The position numbers and the translations under genes are program-made. From positions 1 through 53,858 of the forward strand of contig CACKFK010000008.1 in the NCBI GenBank assembly GCA_902599445.1: DNA of 53,858 nucleotides, read 5' to 3'. The notes beneath the pieces were generated by a model. It was not told the DNA's origin and did not search any database. It saw only the letters and a list, made by a program, of their open reading frames with translations. Shown piece after piece: positions 46,704 through 53,858 of this stretch. Each line of letters opens with the position of its first letter. Position 1 is the stretch's first letter. The DNA comes from an uncultured Alphaproteobacteria bacterium. Lineage in GTDB: Bacteria > Pseudomonadota > Alphaproteobacteria > Rhodobacterales > Rhodobacteraceae.

Positions 46704-46899
46704 TACAAATAAGTTACTTCAGAAGTTCTTATCTTTTAAATTCTTTAGAAAATATACAAACAATGCCCAAATTTTGGATTCTATTATCAATATCACACTT
46801 ATGACATCCATACCCCTAAGACATATTCTTGAGGGTGGGTTCACCCAGAAAACCACACCCTAATCTAAGCAAGTTTTTACTTAGTGAATTTTTTTAAGA

Positions 46900-48048
46900 T
46901 CAATATGCCTTTACACATTCTCGACCTAGACTTTGTAGTTCTTTCACGCTCCTCAAACCCATCAACTTTAAGGTAATTGAAATTTCGTTTGACAGAATTT
47001 CAATCGCTTGTTCTACACCTCTTTCTCCATTAGCAGCCAATGCAAATGCATACCCTCTACCAAGAAGAACCCCATCGGCTCCCAGCCCTAAAGCCATTAC
47101 GATCTCACTTCCACGTCTGAAGCCACCATCAATCATCACACAATATTCTTTCCCTACAGTTTTCCTTATTTCTGGTAGAGCGGCAATTGTTGAGGTTGCA
47201 TAGTCTAATTGTCGGCCTCCATGGTTAGATATAATGATTGCATCTGCGCCTAGATCTTTTGCCTTAAGAGCATCATTAGAAGATAAAATACCTTTTAATA
47301 CTAGTTTCTTTTTCCATTTTTTTCGAAGCCATTTAAAATCCTCCCAAGTTAAAGAATGATCCAAACGACTAGAAAGCTTTGATGCTTGCTCCAATATGCC
47401 TTTCCCAAATTCTGGATAGTTTGAAACAGCTTCAACTCTAAGTGAACCTGACCGAAGCATGTCAAGACACCAGCCTGGCTTTTGAATCATGGCTAAAAAC
47501 AATTTTATATTCAACTTCGTCAGGGCACGAAAACCATTACGAACATCTTTCTCACGTACTGATGTCACTGATGTGTCAACTGTAAGATAAAGTGTATCTA
47601 TTTCCGCTTCAAAAGCTGCCTGCAACAAATGTTCAACAAAGGATTTATTACGGTCCATATAGAGTTGAAAATGAATGCTCCCACCTACTTCGCGACATAT
47701 TACACCTAAAGATTTTAGCGAAAATGTTGATAAGCAAAAAGGCACCCCTTTTTTCTTAGCTGCCTTGGCAGTATGTACTTCCCCATTTCTGTGGTATAGA
47801 CCTAAAAAGCCTACGGGGCCAAGCATAAAGGGTAATCCATGAGTTGCACCCAAAAACTCCGTGTCTAAACGAGGCATTTCTTTAATGCGGAGAACTCGCT
47901 GGGTTAATTTCCATTTTTGAAAGTCTGAGTGGTTACGTAGTAAAGTCGTTTCGGAAAATGAACCGCCGTCGATATAGTCAAAAAATATTTTTGGTAAACG
48001 ATGTTTGGCTAGTTTTCTAAAATCATCAATATTAGCTATAGTGTTCAT
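46900..48048 (-). CDS. FMN-dependent alpha-hydroxy acid oxidase/dehydrogenase
   Basis: Oxidises a 2-hydroxy acid to the 2-oxo acid (lactate, mandelate or glycolate family). 382 residues, TIM barrel: LPKIFFDYIDGGSFSE at the N-terminus, FMLGPVGFLGLYHRNGE, FQLYMDRN, LYLTVDTSVTSVREKD, VLKGILSSNDALKAKDLGADAIIISNHGGRQLDY with the catalytic His-Gly-Gly-Arg, and VMIDGGFRRGSEIVMALGLGADGVLLGR. Last gene of the minus-strand operon led by the ABC transporter and 3 nt after the phosphotransferase-like gene, so its substrate is probably a product of that pathway rather than free lactate (inference). Confidence 0.92.
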   Translation of the reverse strand: MNTIANIDDFRKLAKHRLPKIFFDYIDGGSFSETTLLRNHSDFQKWKLTQRVLRIKEMPRLDTEFLGATHGLPFMLGPVGFLGLYHRNGEVHTAKAAKKKGVPFCLSTFSLKSLGVICREVGGSIHFQLYMDRNKSFVEHLLQAAFEAEIDTLYLTVDTSVTSVREKDVRNGFRALTKLNIKLFLAMIQKPGWCLDMLRSGSLRVEAVSNYPEFGKGILEQASKLSSRLDHSLTWEDFKWLRKKWKKKLVLKGILSSNDALKAKDLGADAIIISNHGGRQLDYATSTIAALPEIRKTVGKEYCVMIDGGFRRGSEIVMALGLGADGVLLGRGYAFALAANGERGVEQAIEILSNEISITLKLMGLRSVKELQSLGRECVKAY

Positions 48049-48051
48049 ACT

Positions 48052-49371
48052 TCATGCAATCTTGTTTAAAGGGTCGATTTGTCTAAAAAAATCAGTTATA
48101 ATATTAGAACCTTCCTCGGGTTCACTACCACACAATGCTATTACGGAAAATGCTATTGCTGATGAAATCTGATTGTGGCGATCTACGTTCCCACGAAGGT
48201 TCATAACTAGTGCTGGACACATAGCCAAGGCTGACCTTAATGACTTGTGCCATTTAAAGGGTAACAACTTCTGATCATTGAGATGTTCTAACAAAGGCTT
48301 CCAAAAAAAATTGATTTTGATTTCGAGAAGCTTCTCCCTAATGCTACTTAGCGCCCAGTTAGTTGTGATGGAAAGGATATTGTTCTCGTAATCTACGTTT
48401 GCATCAAAGGTAGAAGCAGCGGTGTCTGAGTCATATAGCCAAAGAGGGTGGGCAAAAATGTTGTGAAATGTGGCTTTTGCCTCTGCCAATAAAGATGGGA
48501 TATGTTCGCCAGCAAAAGCAGGGTCAAAATAGCAAAGGTTTGCTCCTCTGACATGACTTTCAAACCAGATATTCGCATTATGGGCATCTCCATGGGCGAC
48601 AAAACCTCCGGCTTTGGTCAAATTTTTCGGATTCAGATTACTAAATGCTTCATCAAAGATTTCTGCAAATGTCAGCCTCATTTTCTGTCCGTTTATTACT
48701 AACCTTGCTTGTGAAAATTCCTCCCAAGTTAATTTTAAATTAGGAAATTGGAAATCCTTGCCTATGTAAAAATCCTTATATCGACCCCCTGGAAATTCCA
48801 TAGACTTTAAATTAATCATTCTATCATAGAACAAGTGATGAATGGGTTCATTGCGCACCTGAGTAACATTAACTGGATGTAATGTTTGAATGGCCACCTC
48901 CAGTATCTTGGAGTTTAAATTTCTCTCAGCCATCAGAACTTTTTCTTCTACTTGTCTATTAGGAAATCTGTCTAGCTCAAATAAAATATCTGAGAAACGC
49001 TTATCATCACGCTTCGGATAAACCAGAATTTGCTCCCCCGGCAAAGAAGACTTCATCACAGGGATGTCTACTGGTAAGCCAGCATTAGAAAGTATCTCAG
49101 CACGATAATATTCACCTTCCATATCCTCCTCACCGTCCTCTTGATGAAATTTGAAAAAGAAGGTTTCATCTCCAGATTGGAAGAATCCATTCATAGAATT
49201 AAGAGAATATTGATCGTGATTTATTCTCAACGCCTCAACATTTACGTCAAATAATTCACATAATAGGTTTGCTAGTTCAGTTCTGGCTTGATGTTCATTA
49301 GTATGTAAAAGCCTACGAATTTTCCCAGTTCTAGAAATAAGATTATTTTCAAATTCACTATCAGATTTCAA
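48052..49371 (-). CDS. Phosphotransferase-fold protein (aminoglycoside/choline kinase-like), substrate unknown
   Basis: 439 residues with features of the APH/choline kinase fold. The N-lobe has FFQSGDETFFFKFHQED with a candidate ATP lysine near 74 and an acidic partner in EYYRAEIL. The catalytic loop is AHGDAHNANIWF with HGDxHxxN at 260-267, and the metal-binding Asp is at 283 in CYFDPAFAGE. The C-terminal helical part is long and unfamiliar. A small-molecule kinase is the natural reading, but no subfamily is recognised. It lies between the HisD-like dehydrogenase and the FMN oxidase genes on the same strand, 3 nt before the latter, so it probably phosphorylates a pathway intermediate. Confidence 0.65.
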   Translation of the reverse strand: MKSDSEFENNLISRTGKIRRLLHTNEHQARTELANLLCELFDVNVEALRINHDQYSLNSMNGFFQSGDETFFFKFHQEDGEEDMEGEYYRAEILSNAGLPVDIPVMKSSLPGEQILVYPKRDDKRFSDILFELDRFPNRQVEEKVLMAERNLNSKILEVAIQTLHPVNVTQVRNEPIHHLFYDRMINLKSMEFPGGRYKDFYIGKDFQFPNLKLTWEEFSQARLVINGQKMRLTFAEIFDEAFSNLNPKNLTKAGGFVAHGDAHNANIWFESHVRGANLCYFDPAFAGEHIPSLLAEAKATFHNIFAHPLWLYDSDTAASTFDANVDYENNILSITTNWALSSIREKLLEIKINFFWKPLLEHLNDQKLLPFKWHKSLRSALAMCPALVMNLRGNVDRHNQISSAIAFSVIALCGSEPEEGSNIITDFFRQIDPLNKIA

Positions 49372-49472
49372 AAGTTTTATCCTTTTATGCTAGCCTTTTT
49401 TGGTTGCAGTTGCCTTCTTCTCCCAATGTCAATTCAATTACTTTTTAAGCTTTAGCATACCCCAATCGAAAG

Positions 49473-50807
49473 TCAGTTTGACTCTTCCTTCAGATATGAA
49501 TCGCGTATTTTTGAGACAGCATTTGCATGCGAAGAAAATCCCTCATACCTTGCTAGGACGCCCGTATGTTTCGCTATTGTTGGGTATGCCGGTTTTGTGA
49601 CATATCCGATGGATGAACATTTTACAAAGTCATGGACAGATAAGGGACCGTAGGTTCTTGCAGCTCGACTTGTCGGTAGAACACAATTTGGGCCAAGAGC
49701 AAAGTTGCCGATAGATATTGGGGTATGCGGACCCATAAGAATCTCTGATGCTTCTGTGATATGTGGCAGATGTTCAAATGGCTCATCAGAAAGCAACTCC
49801 AGATGCTCTGGGGCGTAATCGTTTATAAATTTATAACTTTCCTCCAAGGAAGAAGTCAAAATTATCCCACCATTTTCTCCACACATGACAGCTTTGGAAA
49901 ATTCTACTCTTTGTTTGTCCATTTTTGACCAGTGAACTGGGAGTGCTGCCATTGCTTCTTCCACTATGCGATGGGAGTGGGTTAACAAATACGCGGAACT
50001 ATCAGGACCATGTTCGGCCTCAATTAAAACGTCGAGTGCTGCGAGGCCTCCATGCGTAGATCCATCTGCAAATACAATAGCTTCAGAAGGACCAGCAGGT
50101 AAGCCGGGATCAATAAGGCCTGCCAATTGTTTTTTAGCTGCTACAACCCAAGGGCTTCCAGGACCGACAATTTTCAATGCAGGTTTGATTGTTTCAGTTC
50201 CAAATGTAGCAGCAGCCACCGCCTGTGCCCCACCGCATTTGTAGATTGTTTCAACTCCTGCTAGTCTGGCAGCAACCAGTGTAGCGGCATCGACCCTACC
50301 ATCTGGTGATGGGGGGGTGAAGATGGCTAGCTCAGGGACGCCAGCCACTACACCAGGAACAGTCGTCATCATAGTTACAGAGGGAAAAGAACCTTTCCCT
50401 CTTGGGACATAAAGTGCTACTGAACGAATTGGAGTGTAACGATCCCCCGCATAGGCTCCAGGCTTAATTTCCTTGAAAGACATAGCCTTTGGTTTTTGTT
50501 CCTCATGAAAAGTTTTAATATTAGCGATTGCGTACTTAATAGCTTCAATAACTTCTGTATCAACGGAATCAAACGCTTCATCAAATTCTTCTGTCGTTAC
50601 TTTTAATGTGCTAGTATTTAGGAGTTTTGCTCCATCTAGTTCTTTTCCATAACGAACTAAAGCAACGTCACCCTCGGTTCGAACAGCTTCAATAATAGGT
50701 CCAACTTTTTCTAAGAAGAATGAAAGATCGGTTTCAGATCTTTTAATTAAATTTTCATATTGTTCCTGATTTAGATTTTTAGTCTCGTAAAAAGAAATAG
50801 ATGACAT
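49473..50807 (-). CDS. Histidinol dehydrogenase-family alcohol dehydrogenase, divergent
   Basis: 444 residues of the HisD fold, NAD+-dependent oxidation of a primary alcohol toward an acid. Conserved: YVPRGKGSFPSVTMMT, GPGSPWVVAAK, LPAGPSEAIVFAD, AEHGPDSSA, and YAPEHLE with the general acid/base pair Glu334-His335 (E. coli 326/327). Zinc ligands His266 and His427 correspond to 262 and 419. However, the ligand positions Gln259 and Asp360 appear as Glu263 and Asn368, and substrate-contacting His367 as Cys375. The context (polyamine-type ABC transporter, no his genes) also argues against histidine synthesis. HisD relatives such as sulfopropanediol dehydrogenase show that the fold serves catabolism. 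Substrate unknown. Confidence 0.85.
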   Translation of the reverse strand: MSSISFYETKNLNQEQYENLIKRSETDLSFFLEKVGPIIEAVRTEGDVALVRYGKELDGAKLLNTSTLKVTTEEFDEAFDSVDTEVIEAIKYAIANIKTFHEEQKPKAMSFKEIKPGAYAGDRYTPIRSVALYVPRGKGSFPSVTMMTTVPGVVAGVPELAIFTPPSPDGRVDAATLVAARLAGVETIYKCGGAQAVAAATFGTETIKPALKIVGPGSPWVVAAKKQLAGLIDPGLPAGPSEAIVFADGSTHGGLAALDVLIEAEHGPDSSAYLLTHSHRIVEEAMAALPVHWSKMDKQRVEFSKAVMCGENGGIILTSSLEESYKFINDYAPEHLELLSDEPFEHLPHITEASEILMGPHTPISIGNFALGPNCVLPTSRAARTYGPLSVHDFVKCSSIGYVTKPAYPTIAKHTGVLARYEGFSSHANAVSKIRDSYLKEESN

Positions 50808-50844
50808 TGCTTATTCCTCTCATGTCCGTTAAATGACAGCTCTT

Positions 50845-51645
50845 TTATTTTGATTTCATGAAAATTTCTAACCCCACAAGCTTATCCAGAACAGTAATAG
50901 CAATTATTGCCACAGCAATAAAGACCACAGAAATCGCTGCTAGATCAGGGGTGATTATAGATCGAATGGAGTTATAAATTTGAACTGGTAAAGTCACAAT
51001 TCTTGCATCAACCAAAAGCAAACTCACAAGAAATTCGTTTAAAGATAGTATGAACATAAGTAAAGATCCTGTGATGACTCCGGGAGTTACTGCAGGTAAT
51101 GTGACATTAAAAAAAGTTTGTATCGGACCTGCCCCGCAGTTTTCAGCAGCAAGTTCTAGGTCAGGATCGAGGCCTATTGCGCTAGAACGCACGGCCCATA
51201 TCATGAAAGGTAAATTAATTACAGAAGTGGCTATGCCAACTGGCCAAAGGTTTCCGAGAATTCGCATTTCCCCAAAGAATAGCATTAACCCGATCCCGGA
51301 CCCAATTAGGGGAATGGTGAACGGTAATAATAAATACGTTTGAATTAGGTTGCTTCCTTTGATTTTGTACTTTGCAAGCGCTATTCCTGCCAATGTTCCT
51401 GTTGGGAGTGATACTAGGACACAGATCAGGGCTACCTGAAGAGATCGGAAAAAAGCATCCCGCAGATCTGGTTCACCCAAAATTTTTCCATACCACTTGA
51501 AGGAAAAACCTTCGGGCGGGAATTGGATCATGTTTCCTGATGTGAAAGATGCTCCAAGCACTACAAATGTAGGTGCCGATAAAGTTAATATCGAAATAAT
51601 CACCAAAGTCCAAAATACAATTCTTTGCGAAAGAGGTTTATTCAT
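50845..51645 (-). CDS. ABC transporter permease (PotC-like)
   Basis: Inner-membrane subunit of a spermidine/putrescine-type importer. 266 residues, six membrane helices, and the EAA cytoplasmic loop ELAAENCGAGPIQTFFNVTLPAVTPGVITG that contacts the ATPase. Helix SLPTGTLAGIALAKY and SLNEFLVSLLL are typical of PotC. The ATG overlaps the stop of the upstream permease by 4 nt (51642-51645), indicating coupled translation. Confidence 0.92.
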   Translation of the reverse strand: MNKPLSQRIVFWTLVIISILTLSAPTFVVLGASFTSGNMIQFPPEGFSFKWYGKILGEPDLRDAFFRSLQVALICVLVSLPTGTLAGIALAKYKIKGSNLIQTYLLLPFTIPLIGSGIGLMLFFGEMRILGNLWPVGIATSVINLPFMIWAVRSSAIGLDPDLELAAENCGAGPIQTFFNVTLPAVTPGVITGSLLMFILSLNEFLVSLLLVDARIVTLPVQIYNSIRSIITPDLAAISVVFIAVAIIAITVLDKLVGLEIFMKSK

Positions 51646-52586
51646 TGTTCTTCACTCGAAAGGGCTAATGTCCCAGCTCCAAAAATCATAAAAATTAAAC
51701 CGACCATCATTGAACCGAGGGCAACTAGAATCATTGCTAATGCTGCGCCAAATCCTTGGTCAGAGGTCCTGAAGAACTGATCATAAATTGCATTGGCAAT
51801 GAAGTCTTGGGATCCCCCACCAAGTATAGCGGGCATTGCAAAGTCGGTGAGTGACAAAGTAAGAACGACGATCCCTGCACCAATAAGCCCAGGCCGTGCC
51901 ATGGGAAGTACTACATATCTCATGGTATTCAACCATGATGCACCGAGATTTCCTGCAGCGGCTTCAATTTCATCAGGAATGGCTGTGAGGGCTGGAGCTA
52001 GCATGAGTACCCCAAACGGTAACATATACTGAACTAGTCCGAAAAGAACAGCAGGGTAGTTGAATAAGAGCCTGATTGGGTCTACTCCCACAAGACTCAA
52101 TGCATCATTAACAATCCCCTGATTTCCCAGTATAATGAGCCACCCATATGCGCGGACTACTTGTCCAATAAAAAATGGCAAAAAGAGTGCGATTAACAAG
52201 AATTTGCGCAAGTAACTATTGTTTGTACGAACCATAACATAAGCATATGGGAAAGCCAGAGATACAGTAATAACGGTAACTATAATTGAACCTAAAAGAC
52301 TTCGCCAGATTATAGTCCAGGTGAAAGATTCTGAGAAAGCGCGTTGGTAGTTTTCTAAAGACCAATCCTCTGAAAATTGAAATGTTGAGCGATCTAAAGT
52401 GCGAAGAGATGAATCTCCAATGTAGAATAATCCCACGGCTAATGTGCCAACCAAAAGTATTGCCGGTGCAAGCATTAAATAGGGTGTATATTTTCCAGCC
52501 CCCTTGGGCCAGATCATAGAGAAGCCATTTTCTAATAAGTCCATGACACGCCAGATGAACGGGTATGATGAGGTAGAGTTTCTCAT
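51642..52586 (-). CDS. ABC transporter permease (PotB-like)
   Basis: Partner permease, about 314 residues from the ATG at 52586 (MRNSTSSYPFIWR). Six helices are visible, starting YLMLAPAILLVGTLAVGLFYIG; the EAA loop is EIEAAAGNLGASWLNTMRYVVLPMARPGLIG. The frame is open to a TTG at 52652, but those 22 extra codons run through a 14-bp hairpin, so I prefer the downstream ATG. Together with the PotC-like subunit it forms the heterodimeric channel. Confidence 0.9.
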   Translation of the reverse strand: MRNSTSSYPFIWRVMDLLENGFSMIWPKGAGKYTPYLMLAPAILLVGTLAVGLFYIGDSSLRTLDRSTFQFSEDWSLENYQRAFSESFTWTIIWRSLLGSIIVTVITVSLAFPYAYVMVRTNNSYLRKFLLIALFLPFFIGQVVRAYGWLIILGNQGIVNDALSLVGVDPIRLLFNYPAVLFGLVQYMLPFGVLMLAPALTAIPDEIEAAAGNLGASWLNTMRYVVLPMARPGLIGAGIVVLTLSLTDFAMPAILGGGSQDFIANAIYDQFFRTSDQGFGAALAMILVALGSMMVGLIFMIFGAGTLALSSEEQ

Positions 52587-52609
52587 TCTTAGCTCTCGGG
52601 AACGAAGTG

Positions 52610-52643
52610 TTTGTTGGGCATTTCGTCTAAAATGCCCAACAAA
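52610..52643 (-). promoter_or_regulatory. Intercistronic stem-loop after the binding-protein gene
   Basis: Perfect 14-bp arms (52610-52623 and 52630-52643) around a 6-nt loop, 10 nt after the stop of the binding-protein gene. In the transcript the T-run precedes the stem rather than following it, so it is not an intrinsic terminator. Such hairpins typically protect the upstream mRNA and give more binding protein than permease. Confidence 0.75.
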
Positions 52644-52652
52644 AAGGGTCAA

Positions 52653-53759
52653 TTAGCCTTGCATGATTTGCTTAAATTTGGAGAACCATTCGCTCTCGTT
52701 TTCAACTTGTATTTGACCGGAAACTCGAATTAGGCGATCAAAGTCTGCAGGCTTAGTCGGATATGATGGGTCACCAATTGGGACACCAGGAGGAGGCGTT
52801 AAGCCGTCTATGACACCTGGAAGCCCCAAACCATCAAGCCAAATTTGTTGTGATTCCTTTGTCAATGCTTGATTAATGTACTCTCTGGCCCAATAAAGAT
52901 CGCCTTCGGAATGACCTTTTGGTATCCACAAACCGTCTGTGTCAAACTTCGCTCCTTCCTTAGGTACAGTCCAAGCAAGATCAACACCGTTCTTTTTGGC
53001 GCCAAGTGCATTGGTTGAAATAGTGCATGCAGCATCAATTTCACCGTTCTGGAACCAGGTAACGAAGTCCGGATCCTCACCTAGCAGAGGTTTTTGCTCT
53101 TTCATTTTCGTAACAAAATCCCAACATGGCTGCATGTTATCAGGGATGTCTTCTAGTTTGCCTCCACCAGCAACTTGCGCTGGGAAATGAAAGCCAATGC
53201 CATCATTATAGAAGGCAACGCGTCCCTTGAACTTCGGATCAAGAAGATCATGATAGGACTTCGGGGGGCCATCTGGAAAAGCTTTCGGGCTGTAAGCCAA
53301 GACGTAGACGTATCCATACGTATTCACTATTGGATATCCGTCAACTCCTACAGGTTTAGCTAATGAAGTAGTATTTTTTATATTCGGCAAATCACCTAAG
53401 TCTTCACAGACTCCCCGCAAGGCAGATTTTGTTGCATTGGTTGTTGTGTCCCAGTTAAGGTGAATAGGTGGAGTACGTCCTTGCGCGACCGCAGCCCAAA
53501 CTTTGGGTTGAATTTCGTTATCTTCGGTAAGATCGTGCTTTACTCGGATTCCAGTTTTTTTTGTAAATATGTCGGAAACACCAGCTTTTAGTGCTTCGAC
53601 CCATGGACCACCCCACGCTCGAATAATGAGTTCCTTTGGTTTTGCCGGTTGTGATGCCATCAAAATGGACGGTGCAGAAAGTGTAGCAATAGTTGCCCCA
53701 CCCATTAAAGCTGACTTTTTCAGCAAGTCACGACGATCAATTTTCTTATTAATTTTCAT
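52653..53759 (-). CDS. ABC transporter substrate-binding protein, Tat-exported, spermidine/putrescine type
   Basis: Periplasmic receptor of the importer. 368 residues with a twin-arginine signal (KKIDRRDLLKKSALMGGATIATLSAPSILMA), then the cluster D/PotD-like fold: LIIRAWGGPWVEALKAGVSDIFTKKTGIRVKHD, YAPKAFPDGPPKSYHDLLDPKFKGRVAFY, FVTWFQNGEIDAAC. Export by Tat implies folding in the cytoplasm. The family takes polyamines and related organic cations, sometimes other small molecules. The ligand cannot be read from the sequence. The strong hairpin after its stop suggests it is the most abundant product of the operon. Confidence 0.92.
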   Translation of the reverse strand: MKINKKIDRRDLLKKSALMGGATIATLSAPSILMASQPAKPKELIIRAWGGPWVEALKAGVSDIFTKKTGIRVKHDLTEDNEIQPKVWAAVAQGRTPPIHLNWDTTTNATKSALRGVCEDLGDLPNIKNTTSLAKPVGVDGYPIVNTYGYVYVLAYSPKAFPDGPPKSYHDLLDPKFKGRVAFYNDGIGFHFPAQVAGGGKLEDIPDNMQPCWDFVTKMKEQKPLLGEDPDFVTWFQNGEIDAACTISTNALGAKKNGVDLAWTVPKEGAKFDTDGLWIPKGHSEGDLYWAREYINQALTKESQQIWLDGLGLPGVIDGLTPPPGVPIGDPSYPTKPADFDRLIRVSGQIQVENESEWFSKFKQIMQG

Positions 53760-53796
53760 TTTGGTATCCTTTCATTTTTATCAAAATTTTAGCTTT

Positions 53797-53858
53797 CTAA
53801 TTTGCGACAAAAATATGCAGATCGCGATTTGTCCATCCTATATGGACAGTCCTTCCCA
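53797..53858 (-). CDS. C-terminal tail of an ABC transporter ATP-binding protein (partial)
   Basis: Twenty codons at the right edge read GRTVHIGWTNRDLHIFVAN followed by TAG at 53797-53799, 37 nt before the binding-protein ATG. The strand-turn-strand pattern with WTNRDLHIF resembles the end of the TOBE domain of PotA-like ATPases. The operon otherwise lacks its ATPase. Only the tail is visible, so the call leans on position. Confidence 0.55.
   Translation of the reverse strand, partial: GRTVHIGWTNRDLHIFVAN

Noticed and set aside
46565-46863. Plus-strand frames overlapping tRNA-Gln
   Set aside because: They run through the complete tRNA gene and have no protein-like character.
52610-52643. 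Reading the 14-bp hairpin as an intrinsic terminator
   Set aside because: In the direction of transcription the T-run precedes the stem. The downstream permease genes are also overlapping and clearly belong to the same operon.

Overview
The window looks like chromosomal DNA of a low-GC, probably marine alphaproteobacterium. The class is supported by an NDUFS4-type complex I accessory subunit, an alphaproteobacterial-type pyruvate carboxylase, a class I lysyl-tRNA synthetase, DUF4864 and TerB-like proteins, and the order leuA-mreB-mreC-mreD-mrdA-rodA. I cannot name a genus. Coding density is high. The few gene-poor stretches hold decayed genes and tRNA-derived scars.

Left part (1-21 kb): the 5' part of pyruvate carboxylase (minus) diverges from a UvrD/PcrA helicase, followed by a SulP anion transporter, a secreted DUF2147 protein, an exported glutathione peroxidase and a 27-residue lipoprotein. 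A four-gene valine/3-hydroxyisobutyrate operon follows (mmsA, isobutyryl-CoA dehydrogenase, 3-hydroxyisobutyryl-CoA hydrolase, mmsB). Next come a methyltransferase, a class III aminotransferase, a CaCA cation antiporter, a CPA1 Na+/H+ antiporter, a frameshifted GFA-family pseudogene, a class IIIb adenylate cyclase and a TPR-methyltransferase fusion preceded by a 20-bp perfect palindrome.

Middle (21-36 kb): a small mobile-DNA-like scar (an orphan gene, a frameshifted gene, a strong terminator, an intact tRNA-Arg and an inverted 5' half of a tRNA-Arg) sits beside the NDUFS4-like gene. Core information and cofactor genes follow: uvrB, lysK, nadD, ettA, and gltX/nadE overlapping by 4 nt. A secreted protein of about 18 MORN repeats and leuA, with a possible leucine-rich leader ORF, close this part.

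Right part (36-54 kb): the rod-shape operon mreBCD-mrdA-rodA, a 2-hydroxyacid dehydrogenase and nhaA. A second integration scar follows: repeated hairpins, a degenerate inverted tRNA-Gln 3' half, and a tyrosine-recombinase 3' remnant. TerC lies between this and an intact tRNA-Gln. The window ends in a minus-strand operon: ABC ATPase tail, Tat-exported binding protein, two permeases, a HisD-family dehydrogenase with changed active-site residues, a phosphotransferase-fold protein and an FMN-dependent 2-hydroxyacid oxidase. This looks like an uptake-and-oxidation pathway for an unidentified, possibly cationic or hydroxylated, small molecule. It is the best candidate here for undescribed metabolism.
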